Part shown: in pieces, positions 1 to 9,164 of the stretch
How the letters are laid out: the number at the start of each line of letters is the position of its first letter
Position numbering within the stretch: the stretch's first letter is position 1
DNA from: Planctomycetaceae bacterium
GTDB lineage: Bacteria; Planctomycetota; Planctomycetia; Pirellulales; Pirellulaceae
Assembly (NCBI GenBank): GCA_002862205.1
Contig: PKCN01000271.1
Location: 1 to 64,000, forward strand
DNA length: 64,000 nt
Reading direction: 5' to 3'
Notes under the pieces: model-generated
What the model was told of the DNA's origin: nothing
Databases searched by the model: none
Seen by the model: the letters and a program-made list of their open reading frames with translations, nothing else
Made by a program: the position numbers and the translations under genes

Positions 1-1269
1 CCACAGCACGCCCCCGTAACTGCAAGGATCTCTGCCGTCGAGTGCGTACCTGTGATTCAAGTCCATCGTGAGTTGCATGGCGGACGCAGGGGAGGGTGCC
101 CATCCCAGAAAAGCCTTTCCCCAAGTCATCCGCACGTTGTTATGCAATTCCCCATGCTTGATCAAACTGCGCTGACATGCATCCCAAAACGACTGCCCTG
201 TCTTCCCGCGAGACAAAACCTCCCATGAGTAATGACTCTCTCGTTCGTCCAATGCGTGCTCCTGAAGTGTTTCATTGGCCCACTCGGGCAGTGCGTCCAG
301 CGAATCAAGCACGTCGAGATTATGAAAGCAGAAGTTGAACGATAGCTCTCGCCATATCAGTAGCTCATCCAGATATTTTTTTGCTCCTGCCGCATCGGCC
401 TCCCGCGCAATGCGAAAAGGGCTGACCATGCCGAAGTGCAGATAAGCACTCATTCGACTTACACCATGCCGGTTACTGGCATCGTTACGCCGATCCTCGT
501 AACTCTCCAAACCTTGGGATCGGAATCGATCCCATCGAGCGTATCCTGCCCGGGTACCGCCGGGTGTGTCCGCCACTGGAGCAATCGAGTGATCAATTCG
601 GCATCCCGCCACGAGCGAAGCAAGGCAAACGTCCTGCAAATTGAGCGACTTGAAGGGCAGGGGCCCTTGGTAAAAACCGCAATCGACTTCCTGTTCACAA
701 TAGTTTCGACCAATCCTTTCCTCGTAGAGTGGTTTCGTTGCCTGCCGGTACTCGAAAGCCCGTTGGTAGGCTTTGGGACTCATCTGCATGGGAACAACAC
801 AGGAAGCATCAACCATCGCAATTGGCGTTGATGTTCGGCTCACCAGACGTTCCATCCAACCGGCAAGTGGTTGCACGGGCATATCCTCCGTAACCAACAC
901 CGCTGCCTGACGGGTCAGATCGCGTAGGTGCGGTCCACGATCCCCATCTCTGGCCAGATGGAAATGAGCTTCAATCCCTCGATCTGCGAGTTCCCGCTGG
1001 ACGTCGCGTTGCCCCTGTAGAATGAAGGCATGAAAGCGATCAGACGAGTAGGGATAGTCCTCTGAGAGCGCGTGATAGACGAGCAAGGGCAGACCATTCT
1101 GCCGCGCCAGGCAGATTGCCACATCCAAAGCCGGATTTTCATGCGCCCTCATCGCGCTATGCATCCAGTACAGGACAAAGCTGCCCGGCTCTGATTGGGC
1201 GTTTGCAGGTCTAACGAGCCAGCGAAATCGTTCGTTCAACGCTGGGGGGAGTGAATCATCCACGGGCAT
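1..1269 (-). CDS. phr: Deoxyribodipyrimidine photolyase, class II-like (3' end cut by window edge)
   Basis: Light-driven FAD enzyme that splits cyclobutane pyrimidine dimers in DNA. The frame is open from ATG at 1269 to the window edge (423 codons) with no stop, so only the last few dozen residues are missing. The N-terminal half is the alpha/beta photolyase domain (VLYWMHSAMRAHENPALD region). The helical FAD domain shows YARWDRF near residue 243, LHFGMVSP near 280, WRELSFNF near 308 and NNVRMTWGK near 376. DGRDPCSYGG at the edge resembles the class II DGRDPNGY signature rather than the class I form. It starts 52 bp after hpnE on the same strand, so it is probably the last gene of the hpnC-hpnD-hpnE series. 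The family is secure; class II is inferred from motifs. Confidence 0.88.
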   Translation of the reverse strand, partial: MPVDDSLPPALNERFRWLVRPANAQSEPGSFVLYWMHSAMRAHENPALDVAICLARQNGLPLLVYHALSEDYPYSSDRFHAFILQGQRDVQRELADRGIEAHFHLARDGDRGPHLRDLTRQAAVLVTEDMPVQPLAGWMERLVSRTSTPIAMVDASCVVPMQMSPKAYQRAFEYRQATKPLYEERIGRNYCEQEVDCGFYQGPLPFKSLNLQDVCLASLVAGCRIDHSIAPVADTPGGTRAGYARWDRFRSQGLESYEDRRNDASNRHGVSRMSAYLHFGMVSPFRIAREADAAGAKKYLDELLIWRELSFNFCFHNLDVLDSLDALPEWANETLQEHALDERESHYSWEVLSRGKTGQSFWDACQRSLIKHGELHNNVRMTWGKAFLGWAPSPASAMQLTMDLNHRYALDGRDPCSYGGVLW

Positions 1270-1321
1270 TCTCTCAAGGTCAAAAAGCTACTCGGTACTC
1301 TACCCAGCGGGCAAACTGAAC

Positions 1322-2758
1322 TCAGGGCTTGATCAATTGTCGCGTCATCCAGTTACGCTTTAACCCTGCGTTTACGTCCAACTTGCCGCCCAATTCACTC
1401 GCAACAAGACTTGCTGCAGCCATTCTGCCGCTGATCACGGCACTTTCCATCGTCGATGGCCAGCCCGTTGCAATCCAATCACCCGCCAAGTGCAGCCATC
1501 GGAGACCCGTTCGAGAGGGTGGCCGAATTTCCTCAAATTGCGGGGTGATTGAAAAAACCGACTTTGGATCAGTGACAACCTTACTTTGCAGCAATTCCGC
1601 CTTCCGAGCTTCTGGAAAAGCATGCCGCAACTCACCGATTACATTTTCGATCAATTCCTGCTTGGGCAGACCGCGGGCAGACTGTGAGGCGCTGATCACA
1701 ACTTGATAATAGAAGCCTGCTTTCGTTTGATCATCTTGCCAGGGTTGTCGAAACACCCACTGAGCGACGGTCCCCACCATGACAGCGTGAGGAAGCTTGG
1801 TAATCTGCCTATCGAACCATAAATGTAAACCACTGATGGGCGAGGCGGGTGCATGAGCCAATCGTTCCACATTTTCCACCGCCCCCTGCGGAAGCAGGTC
1901 ACTAACGGTGTGCCAAGGAACCGCAACCACGACGTGGTCTGCGTGATGCACAAGTCCATCCGCCGTGGTAACCAGCGCGGACTCCACATCTGAAGATATT
2001 TCCCGAACCACTTGACCAGTCTTGACTTGCACCCCCTGGCTTTCAATGGCAGCAGTTAATCGTCCCCCAATCAGCTCGACGAGTGGCAGTTTGGGAACGA
2101 GTACATCAGATGCACCTCGCGCTGCCGCAAACCCATCGACAAACACCTTTCGAACGGCGGCGAGCGAAACCCGGTCAACTGACTCTCCGAGCGCACTGAC
2201 AACAATCACGCTCCAGAAATTTTGAATCGTCGTCTTGTCCTGACCATGGGCATCAAGCCATGCTTCAGCCGAGGTATCGCCCAACTGCGTCGAGCTTGTC
2301 CGAAAAAGCCGTAACAAGGCATATTTAATTTGCCGCCGCTCAGAGCGATTCAAATATTTCAAACCCGCGAGCGCGGGCATCAGATGAAAAGGAGCCGGCA
2401 GCCAACGGGATGGTTCGAACGTGCTCACCGGATAATCCGGATGAAAAAACTTCAACTGACTGTATCGATGCAGTTGCCCCCCCAAGCCCTGTCTCTCGAG
2501 AAGGCTGAGGAAATTCGTGCAGCACCCCATGGCGACATGCTGGCAATAGTCGACGGTCCCACCTGTGTTACCGTCCTGAAAGGACCCAGCTCGTCCACCG
2601 GTCGTCCGTTTAGCTTCCAGCAACAGAATATCAAAGTGATCCCGGTAGTTCCCCACCAGGCTCTCTGCCGTTGCCAATCCCGCCAGGCCACCGCCAACAA
2701 TTAGCACGCGTTTTTTGGAGGTAGTGGTTCGTTCGACGGGGCGAGTGCCTGCATTCAC
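1322..2758 (-). CDS. hpnE: Hydroxysqualene dehydroxylase HpnE
   Basis: FAD-dependent amine-oxidase-fold enzyme that reduces hydroxysqualene to squalene, the last step of the bacterial HpnCDE route. The dinucleotide fold GGGLAGLATAE lies near residue 22, followed by GGRAGSF. The C-terminal FAD motif is HLAGDWIATGWPSTMESA near residue 435. The 478 aa length is usual for the family. The GTG start overlaps the hpnD stop (GTGA), implying translational coupling. Phytoene desaturases share the fold, but the short length and the hpnC-hpnD context favour HpnE. The product could feed hopanoids, sterols or C30 carotenoids; no gene in this window decides which. Confidence 0.93.
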   Translation of the reverse strand: MNAGTRPVERTTTSKKRVLIVGGGLAGLATAESLVGNYRDHFDILLLEAKRTTGGRAGSFQDGNTGGTVDYCQHVAMGCCTNFLSLLERQGLGGQLHRYSQLKFFHPDYPVSTFEPSRWLPAPFHLMPALAGLKYLNRSERRQIKYALLRLFRTSSTQLGDTSAEAWLDAHGQDKTTIQNFWSVIVVSALGESVDRVSLAAVRKVFVDGFAAARGASDVLVPKLPLVELIGGRLTAAIESQGVQVKTGQVVREISSDVESALVTTADGLVHHADHVVVAVPWHTVSDLLPQGAVENVERLAHAPASPISGLHLWFDRQITKLPHAVMVGTVAQWVFRQPWQDDQTKAGFYYQVVISASQSARGLPKQELIENVIGELRHAFPEARKAELLQSKVVTDPKSVFSITPQFEEIRPPSRTGLRWLHLAGDWIATGWPSTMESAVISGRMAAASLVASELGGKLDVNAGLKRNWMTRQLIKP

Positions 2759-3762
2759 AATTCAGTTTCCGAAATTCCCAGTTCCCTCGGTGGAACCGGC
2801 AGACGCCGAAACAGGGGAGGACAGAAGTGTCTTGAGACAATGCCAAGCTTTGCTCGTGGGGTCAGACGAACACGATGAAGAGCAACTGATCTGGGAGACT
2901 CAGCGATCCGCTCCAACAAGTGGCGATAGGTTCTCCACATCATGCTAAACATCGGTCTTCCGTCAGGATGCAAGGAGTCCCAAATGCCCCAGCCAGAATC
3001 AAACAGCCGTCGAGCCCGTGTGACTTCGTCCAACACGAGGCACTGTAAACGATCATCAGGGCGAGGTTTCAGGAGATCATCCTCACTGAGACCATGCTGC
3101 TCGTAATGTTGTCTGGGCAGATAAATGCGACCTCGTTGTGCATCTTCCAGCACATCCCGAAGAATATTTGTCAACTGAAATGCCAATCCACAGTCAATTG
3201 CTGAGGAGGTGGGGATAGGCTCGTCATATTCCCAGATGTGAATGCAGGCCAGACCGACAGCCGATGCCACCAGATAGCAATAGTGCTCCACTTGTTCATA
3301 AGTATCGAAGCGTGTCTTCTGCTGGTCTGCGAGCACACCATCAACAATCTCCAGCAGATATCGTGACGGAATTTCGTACCGTTTTGCCGAGTCTCGCAAA
3401 GCGGGAAGGATTTCTTTGGCCCGTCGATGCAAATCAATCGGCCAACTTTCCGTCCCCGAGACTGCCCCCTCTGGGATCAAACCATCTGGCAGAATGACTT
3501 GATCCTCAGAACCATCACCGATCAAATTGATGGCGACCGTTTGCCGCCACCAATCGAGCCAACGCGTGCGTAAAGATATTGGCTCAGCGCAATCTCCAAG
3601 ATCGTCCGTGGTACGGGCAAATGCATACAAGGCGCACATCGCCTCGCGTTTGGGCTTGGGAAGCAACCAAAACGATCGATAAAAATTACTGCCACTTCGC
3701 CGTGAAATCCGACGTACGTGCCGATAACTTGCAGTAATGGAACTACGATTATCCATGGACAT
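2755..3762 (-). CDS. hpnD: Presqualene diphosphate synthase HpnD
   Basis: Trans-isoprenyl diphosphate synthase of the squalene/phytoene synthase fold; it condenses two farnesyl diphosphates to presqualene diphosphate. The two aspartate-rich Mg-binding motifs are visible: RTTDDLGD near residue 50 and LRDVLEDAQRGRIYLP near residue 200. The 335 aa length fits HpnD, somewhat longer than HpnC-type members. It lies 69 bp after hpnC and overlaps hpnE by 4 bp. Either this gene or hpnC alone could be mistaken for crtB/crtM, but two adjacent paralogues plus HpnE is the characteristic hydroxysqualene arrangement. Confidence 0.92.
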   Translation of the reverse strand: MSMDNRSSITASYRHVRRISRRSGSNFYRSFWLLPKPKREAMCALYAFARTTDDLGDCAEPISLRTRWLDWWRQTVAINLIGDGSEDQVILPDGLIPEGAVSGTESWPIDLHRRAKEILPALRDSAKRYEIPSRYLLEIVDGVLADQQKTRFDTYEQVEHYCYLVASAVGLACIHIWEYDEPIPTSSAIDCGLAFQLTNILRDVLEDAQRGRIYLPRQHYEQHGLSEDDLLKPRPDDRLQCLVLDEVTRARRLFDSGWGIWDSLHPDGRPMFSMMWRTYRHLLERIAESPRSVALHRVRLTPRAKLGIVSRHFCPPLFRRLPVPPRELGISETEL

Positions 3763-3824
3763 ATGATAACCGCAGGTCGAGCCAATGACTGGGGGGCTTT
3801 CCCACAGGAAACTGCTTGTGTTCT

Positions 3825-3842
3825 GGCGATTCTACAATCGCC
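3825..3842 (-). other. Stem-loop with hpnC stop codon in its loop
   Basis: GGCGATT - CTAC - AATCGCC: a perfect 7-bp stem with a 4-nt loop. The hpnC TAG (complement of 3832-3834) is in the loop. There is no U tract on either side, so it is not a classical intrinsic terminator. One of a set of such elements in this window. Confidence 0.6.
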
Positions 3843-4812
3843 GCAGAAGCGCCTTTAAAACCAGTCCAAATTGCTGTCGTTTTCCGACAGTCGGCCGAGA
3901 TCCCAATACGTCATATTGAATCCGTCGGATCGCTCGCAGCGTCTGCAAACCACCATGGGCGAACAATTTCACGTCGTTCGACAGCCATGGCGTTACACTT
4001 TTTGCCAATGGCAGCCCGTCATGAAACATCTTTTCGGCACGTTCACATTCACTGGCCAATAAACGCCGCAAAGGTTCTGGAGTCGTCGTCTGGCTGAACA
4101 TCGCCTCATCCACTCCGTACTGTCGCATTTGCTCGCTGGGAACATAAATACGATCCATTGCATAATCTCTCGCTACGTCCTGCCAGAAATTCACCAATTG
4201 CAAACCAGTACAGATATGGTTGGAAAGAACGCAATTTTCTGGTGTAGAAGACTTGCCAAGATGCAAAACGATATGCCCAACAGGATTAGCTGAACGCCGG
4301 CAATAATCGAATAATTCGTCCATGCTTTCGTAACGATTTCTGCGTTGATCCTGCCGAAACGCGTCCAGCAAATCATCAAAGGGTTGCTTTGGGATTTGAA
4401 ACTGACAAATCGTTGCTTGAAGAGCAATGAAAAGGGGCTCCTCTGGGTGTCCCGCAAAGGCCACGTCAAGCTGATGCTGGAAATGGTCAAGTCCCTGCAA
4501 TGCCACTTCCGGATTGGCTGACTCATCGGCCAAATCGTCAGCAGTACGGCAGAAAGCATAAACATCGTAGAAAGGCTGCCGAAGATGTCTGGGTAACAAA
4601 ACGCTTGCCACCAGGAAATTCTCGTAATGGGAAGTTGCCAGTTTTCGCGTAAATTTCCTGGCTCTGCGGAGCGTCTGGCCACACCCATCAGATTCACCAT
4701 GGTTAGACGATGATGCCACCACACGGTTATGCTGTGGTCGCTCCAGAGGGTACTTGCCTCTGGAATCAACGTCTGGGGATCCAGACTCCGACGGTTCATG
4801 AGAACGAGTCAA
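3832..4812 (-). CDS. hpnC: Hydroxysqualene synthase HpnC
   Basis: Converts presqualene diphosphate to hydroxysqualene. Squalene/phytoene synthase fold with FCRTADDLADES (first Asp motif) and NFWQDVARDYAMDR (second Asp motif); SHYENFLVASVLLP is the conserved N-terminal helix. The given start is TTG; about 55 residues precede the conserved domain, so a shorter product from GTG at 4722 is possible. It is first of hpnC-hpnD-hpnE-phr and diverges from ispH with as little as 41 bp between starts. The TAG stop sits exactly in the tetraloop of a 7-bp hairpin (3825-3842). Function is confident, start is not. Confidence 0.9.
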   Translation of the reverse strand: MTRSHEPSESGSPDVDSRGKYPLERPQHNRVVASSSNHGESDGCGQTLRRARKFTRKLATSHYENFLVASVLLPRHLRQPFYDVYAFCRTADDLADESANPEVALQGLDHFQHQLDVAFAGHPEEPLFIALQATICQFQIPKQPFDDLLDAFRQDQRRNRYESMDELFDYCRRSANPVGHIVLHLGKSSTPENCVLSNHICTGLQLVNFWQDVARDYAMDRIYVPSEQMRQYGVDEAMFSQTTTPEPLRRLLASECERAEKMFHDGLPLAKSVTPWLSNDVKLFAHGGLQTLRAIRRIQYDVLGSRPTVGKRQQFGLVLKALLRRL

Positions 4813-4853
4813 AACGGCACCACAGTCTATTGGAACACGGCACTGGAACGGTA

Positions 4854-5801
4854 ATGAAGATCATTTTGGCAGCCCCACGCGGGTTTTGCGCGGGCGTGAA
4901 CATGGCGATTGAGTCGCTGGAGTTGACGCTAAAGAAGTTTGGTGCACCAGTCTATGTGTACCACGAAATCGTACATAACCAATATGTGGTGGATCAGTTC
5001 CGCGAAAAGGGAGCGGTCTTTGTCGATTCAATCGAGGAAGTTCCGTCCGATAGCGTCGTGCTATTCTCAGCTCATGGCGTTTCACCCGAAATCCGATCCG
5101 CGGCACGCGACCGAAACCTGCATGCTTTAGATGCCACTTGCCCACTGGTGACCAAGGTCCACCTTGAAGCAATCAAATATGCCAAACTGAACTATACGAT
5201 CCTGCTGATTGGCCATGAAGGGCATGACGAAGTAATTGGCACCATGGGCGAAGCCCCCCAGGCGATCATTCTGGTAGAAGATGAGCAGGATATCCAATCC
5301 TTGGTGATTGAGGACGAAACAAAACTTGCCTATCTGACGCAAACAACGCTCAGCGTTGATGATGCCAACCGGATTATCAAGAAAATCAAAGAACGCTTTC
5401 CGGAAATCGAAAGCCCCCCCAAACAAGACATCTGCTATGCCACGCAAAATCGTCAGGAGGCTGTCCGTTTATTGGCTGACCGCGCTGATGTGGTGATTGT
5501 TCTGGGCAGCCAGAACAGTAGTAATAGCCAACGCCTCAAACAACTCGCCAGCGACCGAGGCATCACCGCATTTTTGATCGACGGACCACAGGATCTGGAA
5601 CTCAGCCAGTTGAATGCAGACCAGACCGTACTGATGACAGCCGGTGCGAGTGCTCCAGAGTCAGTCGTTCAGCAAACACTTGACTGCCTCGTCAACGAGT
5701 TCAACGCAACGGTTGAACTGGAAACCATCCGTGAAGAATCCGTTCACTTCCCCCTCCCCAAACCACTGCGTAGTTTTGCAGCCGAATTGAAAGCCGAGTA
5801 A
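4854..5801 (+). CDS. ispH: 4-hydroxy-3-methylbut-2-enyl diphosphate reductase
   Basis: Last enzyme of the MEP pathway: a [4Fe-4S] reductase making IPP and DMAPP. The three cluster cysteines are C12 (RGFCAGV), C96 (DATCPLVTK) and C194 (DICYATQNRQ). Substrate-binding histidines appear in IVHNQYVV, SAHGVSPE and HEGHDEV, and SQNSSNSQRL is the conserved SxN region. The start is ATG at 4854: the reading frame runs open upstream to 4710 inside hpnC, but homology begins at MKIILAAPRGFCAGV. The 315 aa length is typical. Its divergence from hpnCDE places IPP supply beside squalene formation. The stop is inside a 10-bp inverted repeat. Confidence 0.96.
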   Translation: MKIILAAPRGFCAGVNMAIESLELTLKKFGAPVYVYHEIVHNQYVVDQFREKGAVFVDSIEEVPSDSVVLFSAHGVSPEIRSAARDRNLHALDATCPLVTKVHLEAIKYAKLNYTILLIGHEGHDEVIGTMGEAPQAIILVEDEQDIQSLVIEDETKLAYLTQTTLSVDDANRIIKKIKERFPEIESPPKQDICYATQNRQEAVRLLADRADVVIVLGSQNSSNSQRLKQLASDRGITAFLIDGPQDLELSQLNADQTVLMTAGASAPESVVQQTLDCLVNEFNATVELETIREESVHFPLPKPLRSFAAELKAE

Positions 5802-5817
5802 GAGATACGGCTTTCAA
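5787..5817 (+). other. Perfect 10-bp inverted repeat around the ispH stop
   Basis: TTGAAAGCCG (5787-5796) and CGGCTTTCAA (5808-5817) are perfect complements; the 11-nt loop contains the ispH TAA (5799-5801). No T run follows. The last four ispH codons form the left arm, so the element must have evolved with the coding sequence. Strongest member of the stop-codon hairpin set. Confidence 0.7.
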
Positions 5818-6041
5818 CCCAGTAGTTCCACGAGTGATCGAATTCTCCAACCCAGTCGGCAATTCGGGATTCCCGGAATGCAGTCCTCTATCTGTAGCCA
5901 CAACAATGATGCAGACATTGAGCGTCACATGTTCGAGCTTGGCGAAATAGAAATTACCAACAAGACGAACAGCCTTGACCGCAGTGACCACCCGAAAAGC
6001 ACGAACATTCCGACCGTTCCCCAACACCCGACTGCTCTCAA

Positions 6042-7478
6042 ATGGACGATCCAACTTTCCTGTCCCTGGTACCGGCGTTCGTAGCAATCACGCTCGCTTT
6101 TTTGACAAAGCAGGTTGTGGTTTCTCTCTTTCTTGGGATTGTCTCTGCGGGCCTCGTACTCTGGTACCAGACGGGGGAAGTGTCGGAAGCCAATTTCGTG
6201 GCTAACTTTTTCATACCCGCGTTGGGCAGCGAAGGTTACGCAAAAATCCTGCTGCTCTACTTGTGGTGCCTCGGTGGACTGCTGGGCATCTGGGAGAAGA
6301 CAGGCGGCGCACTCCACTTTGCGACAGTGGTTGGTGGCAGCATCGCAAGAGGACCAAGGTCGTCGATGATGTTTGGGTGGTTGCTCGGTTGTATTTTTCA
6401 TCAAGGCGGTACCGTCAGCACGGTCCTGGCTGGTACAACCGTCAAGCCAGTGACTGACAAGCATGGCGTATCCCACGAAGAACTCGCTTATGTGGTTGAT
6501 TCCACCGCGTCACCCGTCGCTACAATTCTGCCTTTCAATGCATGGCCTGCGTACGTCGCGACTCTCGTGGTAGGAACGGTTCCAAGTTGTTTTCCTGATA
6601 CCGAAACCAGCATCTCATTCTTTTTCTCAAGCATACGGTACAACTTTTACGCCTTCATCGCCGTTGGCATGACACTTCTGACGGCGCTTCAAATCTGGCC
6701 TGTACTTGGCAGAAAAATGTCCGCCGCTCGGCGGCGAGCTCGAGACACGGGAAAACTTGACGCGGACAGCGCTTCCCCAATGCTCAAAGTGCAAGGTGAT
6801 GACTTTGACCCAACTAAAACGCATGCGGCTGGATACACACCAAGTTTACTGGACTTCATCGTTCCAATCAGTGTCTTGCTCGGAATCGCAATCATCCCTT
6901 ATTTGCTATTGAATACCAACCTCATCAATGAAGCTTTCATGGCATGCCTGCTTTCTGCCATGTTACTTGCTTGGCTGCGAGGGATGCGAGTCAGCGACAT
7001 CATGGAAGGTTTTCTCAATGGTTGCAAAATGATGACCATTGGAGCCATCATTCTGGGACTTGCGGTCACAATCGGTTTTGTGTCCAAAGAACTCCACACA
7101 GCCGACTACATGGTCCGTTTGGTTGGAGATAACATCCCTGCGATCGCACTCCCAGCGTTATTGACTCTGCTATGCATGTTGATTGCATTCGCGTGCGGAA
7201 GTAGCTGGAGCACCTACGCGGTGGTGTTTCCGATTGCCATGCCACTGGCATGGTCGATTCAAGCGGACCCGGCCTATCTGTCCATCTGTTTTGGTGCCGT
7301 ACTGGGGGGAGCTGTCTTTGGCGATCAGTGTTCGCCGATTTCGGACACGACCATTCTGTCCTCGATGTTTACGGGTTGTGACCTGATGGATCATGTGACA
7401 ACTCAACTACCATTGGCGTTGATGGCGGCTGGATTGGGAATTCTCTGCAGCACCTTGGCGGTCGCGATGATTATCTGA
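6042..7478 (+). CDS. NhaC-family Na+/H+ antiporter-like membrane transporter
   Basis: Polytopic inner-membrane protein of 478 aa with about 11 hydrophobic segments, of the NhaC/ArsB-NhaD type. Diagnostic stretches are FHQGGTVSTVLAGTTVKPV, STASPVATILPFNAWP, and near residue 425 GGAVFGDQCSPISDTT, which is highly conserved in NhaC antiporters and related carriers. A charged cytoplasmic loop (about 225-265) separates the two halves. It probably exchanges Na+ or another small ion or organic substrate for protons; the sequence does not settle the substrate, since malate-lactate MleN members look alike. It stands alone, 240 bp after ispH and 111 bp before rtcB. Confidence 0.85.
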   Translation: MDDPTFLSLVPAFVAITLAFLTKQVVVSLFLGIVSAGLVLWYQTGEVSEANFVANFFIPALGSEGYAKILLLYLWCLGGLLGIWEKTGGALHFATVVGGSIARGPRSSMMFGWLLGCIFHQGGTVSTVLAGTTVKPVTDKHGVSHEELAYVVDSTASPVATILPFNAWPAYVATLVVGTVPSCFPDTETSISFFFSSIRYNFYAFIAVGMTLLTALQIWPVLGRKMSAARRRARDTGKLDADSASPMLKVQGDDFDPTKTHAAGYTPSLLDFIVPISVLLGIAIIPYLLLNTNLINEAFMACLLSAMLLAWLRGMRVSDIMEGFLNGCKMMTIGAIILGLAVTIGFVSKELHTADYMVRLVGDNIPAIALPALLTLLCMLIAFACGSSWSTYAVVFPIAMPLAWSIQADPAYLSICFGAVLGGAVFGDQCSPISDTTILSSMFTGCDLMDHVTTQLPLALMAAGLGILCSTLAVAMII

Positions 7479-7589
7479 CAAACAACGCTTTTCTGGTCAG
7501 CATCCCTGAACCTGTGGAGACCTGATTGACTCCTGAGATGCAACCGGCAACATCAGTCTGCCTGGCACCGCCTCTTTCGAGAAAGAACA

Positions 7590-9071
7590 GTGAACCAACT
7601 CATTCCCACCGGTGATGCAACCGCTATCTTGCCTGCAGGCGATCACGTCACTCCCATCAAAGTCTTTGGCAACAAGTCCATACGCGACTCATTTGATTCC
7701 ATTTGCCTCCAGCAAGCCGTCAACTGTCGGCAGGCTCCTGGTGTGACAGAAGTCATTCTGAACCCCGACGCACATTGCGGTTACGGTGCCCCCATTGGCT
7801 GTGTACTGGCCTCGCCGACGCATATTTACCCGGGTCCAGTCGGCTTTGACATCAAATGCTCCATGAGCCTCCTGCAAACCAATTTGCCGGAGGATGCAGT
7901 CGATGATAAACGCACACGACGAGAATTGATTCATGCGATCAGTCGCCGCATCCCAACCGGAGCAGGGAAGGGCTCACGACACGTTCCCCACGGCAGAAGA
8001 ATAACCAAGTCAATCGGAAACCAGGTACTGACACGTGGCGCGTCACCTTCGGTCACGGATGAACTGGGGATCCCCGCTGTCTGGACTGAAAGATGTGAAG
8101 ACTCATTTCATACCGGGCATGACGGACATTTCGACTCGCTACAGCATCGCCTGGACGAACTTCAACATGGAAGAGGACTGCAGAATTACAATCAGAAAAT
8201 TGAACAACTGGGTTCCTATGGCGGAGGAAACCACTTCGGTGAATGCGAAATCGTCGACATTCAGAACGATGAGCGGTCAAAGTCGATCGCAAGTGTCTTT
8301 GGACTGCAGCACCGGAAAATTGCGTTCCTTTCACACTGTGGCTCCCGAGGCATTGGACATCGCCTTGCAACAGGACAATTCCGAGCGCTCGAAGAGCAAT
8401 TCGAGCGTTGGAAGATTCCGTACCCAGCTGACGATAAGCAATTGGTGTATGCACCGCTTGGTACCAAGGAAGCGGATCACTACCTCGACGATATGGCGAT
8501 GGGTGCAAATTTTGCAACGGTCAATCACCTGCTAATCAATACGCTGGTTCTGGAAGCATTTCAGGAAGTCATACCTGGCACCCAGGGTGAGCTTGTGTAC
8601 TTTATCAGCCACAACATCGCACAACGGGAAATCGTCAAGGGTGTGCCGACTTGGGTTCACCGCAAAGGTGCGACACGGGCGTTGCCTGCTGGACACGGCA
8701 CACTTGAAAACACTCCGTTTGCAAACACGGGACATCCAATTCTACTTCCAGGAAATCCACAAGCTGGTTCCGCAGTCATGGTTGGATTGCCCGGTGCCGA
8801 AACGAGTTGTTACAGCGTGAACCATGGCGCTGGTCGAAGACTTGGGCGGCGTCGTGCGATCAAGGAACTTGACCAACAACAAGTTGACGCTTCCTTTGAG
8901 GCAGCGGACATCCTGACGAACTGCCGTCGCTACCCTAGAGACGAAGCACCGTCCGCATACAAAGACTTTGAACAAGTGGTTCAAAGTGTGGAATCCGCGG
9001 GGCTTGCAAAACAGGTAGCACGACTACATGCCAGGTTTGTCATCAAAGATGCATCGGCAGCAGACGACTGA
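7590..9071 (+). CDS. rtcB: tRNA-splicing/RNA repair ligase RtcB
   Basis: GTP- and Mn-dependent RNA ligase that joins 2',3'-cyclic phosphate (or 3'-phosphate) ends to 5'-OH ends. Family residues are in place: D87 and C90 in GFDIKC, N214-H215 in GGGNHF, H249 in LSHCGSRG, H341 in ISHN, and H412 in NHGAGRR, the residue that is guanylylated. VHRKGATRALP is also intact. The start is GTG at 7590. 493 aa is in the usual range. No archease, RtcA or RtcR gene is adjacent, so its physiological substrate (tRNA, stress-cleaved RNA) is not indicated by context. Confidence 0.95.
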   Translation: MNQLIPTGDATAILPAGDHVTPIKVFGNKSIRDSFDSICLQQAVNCRQAPGVTEVILNPDAHCGYGAPIGCVLASPTHIYPGPVGFDIKCSMSLLQTNLPEDAVDDKRTRRELIHAISRRIPTGAGKGSRHVPHGRRITKSIGNQVLTRGASPSVTDELGIPAVWTERCEDSFHTGHDGHFDSLQHRLDELQHGRGLQNYNQKIEQLGSYGGGNHFGECEIVDIQNDERSKSIASVFGLQHRKIAFLSHCGSRGIGHRLATGQFRALEEQFERWKIPYPADDKQLVYAPLGTKEADHYLDDMAMGANFATVNHLLINTLVLEAFQEVIPGTQGELVYFISHNIAQREIVKGVPTWVHRKGATRALPAGHGTLENTPFANTGHPILLPGNPQAGSAVMVGLPGAETSCYSVNHGAGRRLGRRRAIKELDQQQVDASFEAADILTNCRRYPRDEAPSAYKDFEQVVQSVESAGLAKQVARLHARFVIKDASAADD

Positions 9072-9164
9072 ACCGCTCCATCCCTCTGACGACTGACTCA
9101 TCATGCCCGTCCGTGCACCCGGTCAATCCAACCACATGCACGACAAATGGCGGGCGGGAAGCAG

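Noticed and set aside
4191-4799. 202-codon minus-strand frame inside hpnC
   Set aside because: Out of frame with hpnC, whose motifs are clear; the composition is that of a shadow frame.
4710-4853. Upstream extension of the ispH frame
   Set aside because: It is antisense to hpnC and shows no IspH homology; the conserved N-terminus begins at 4854.
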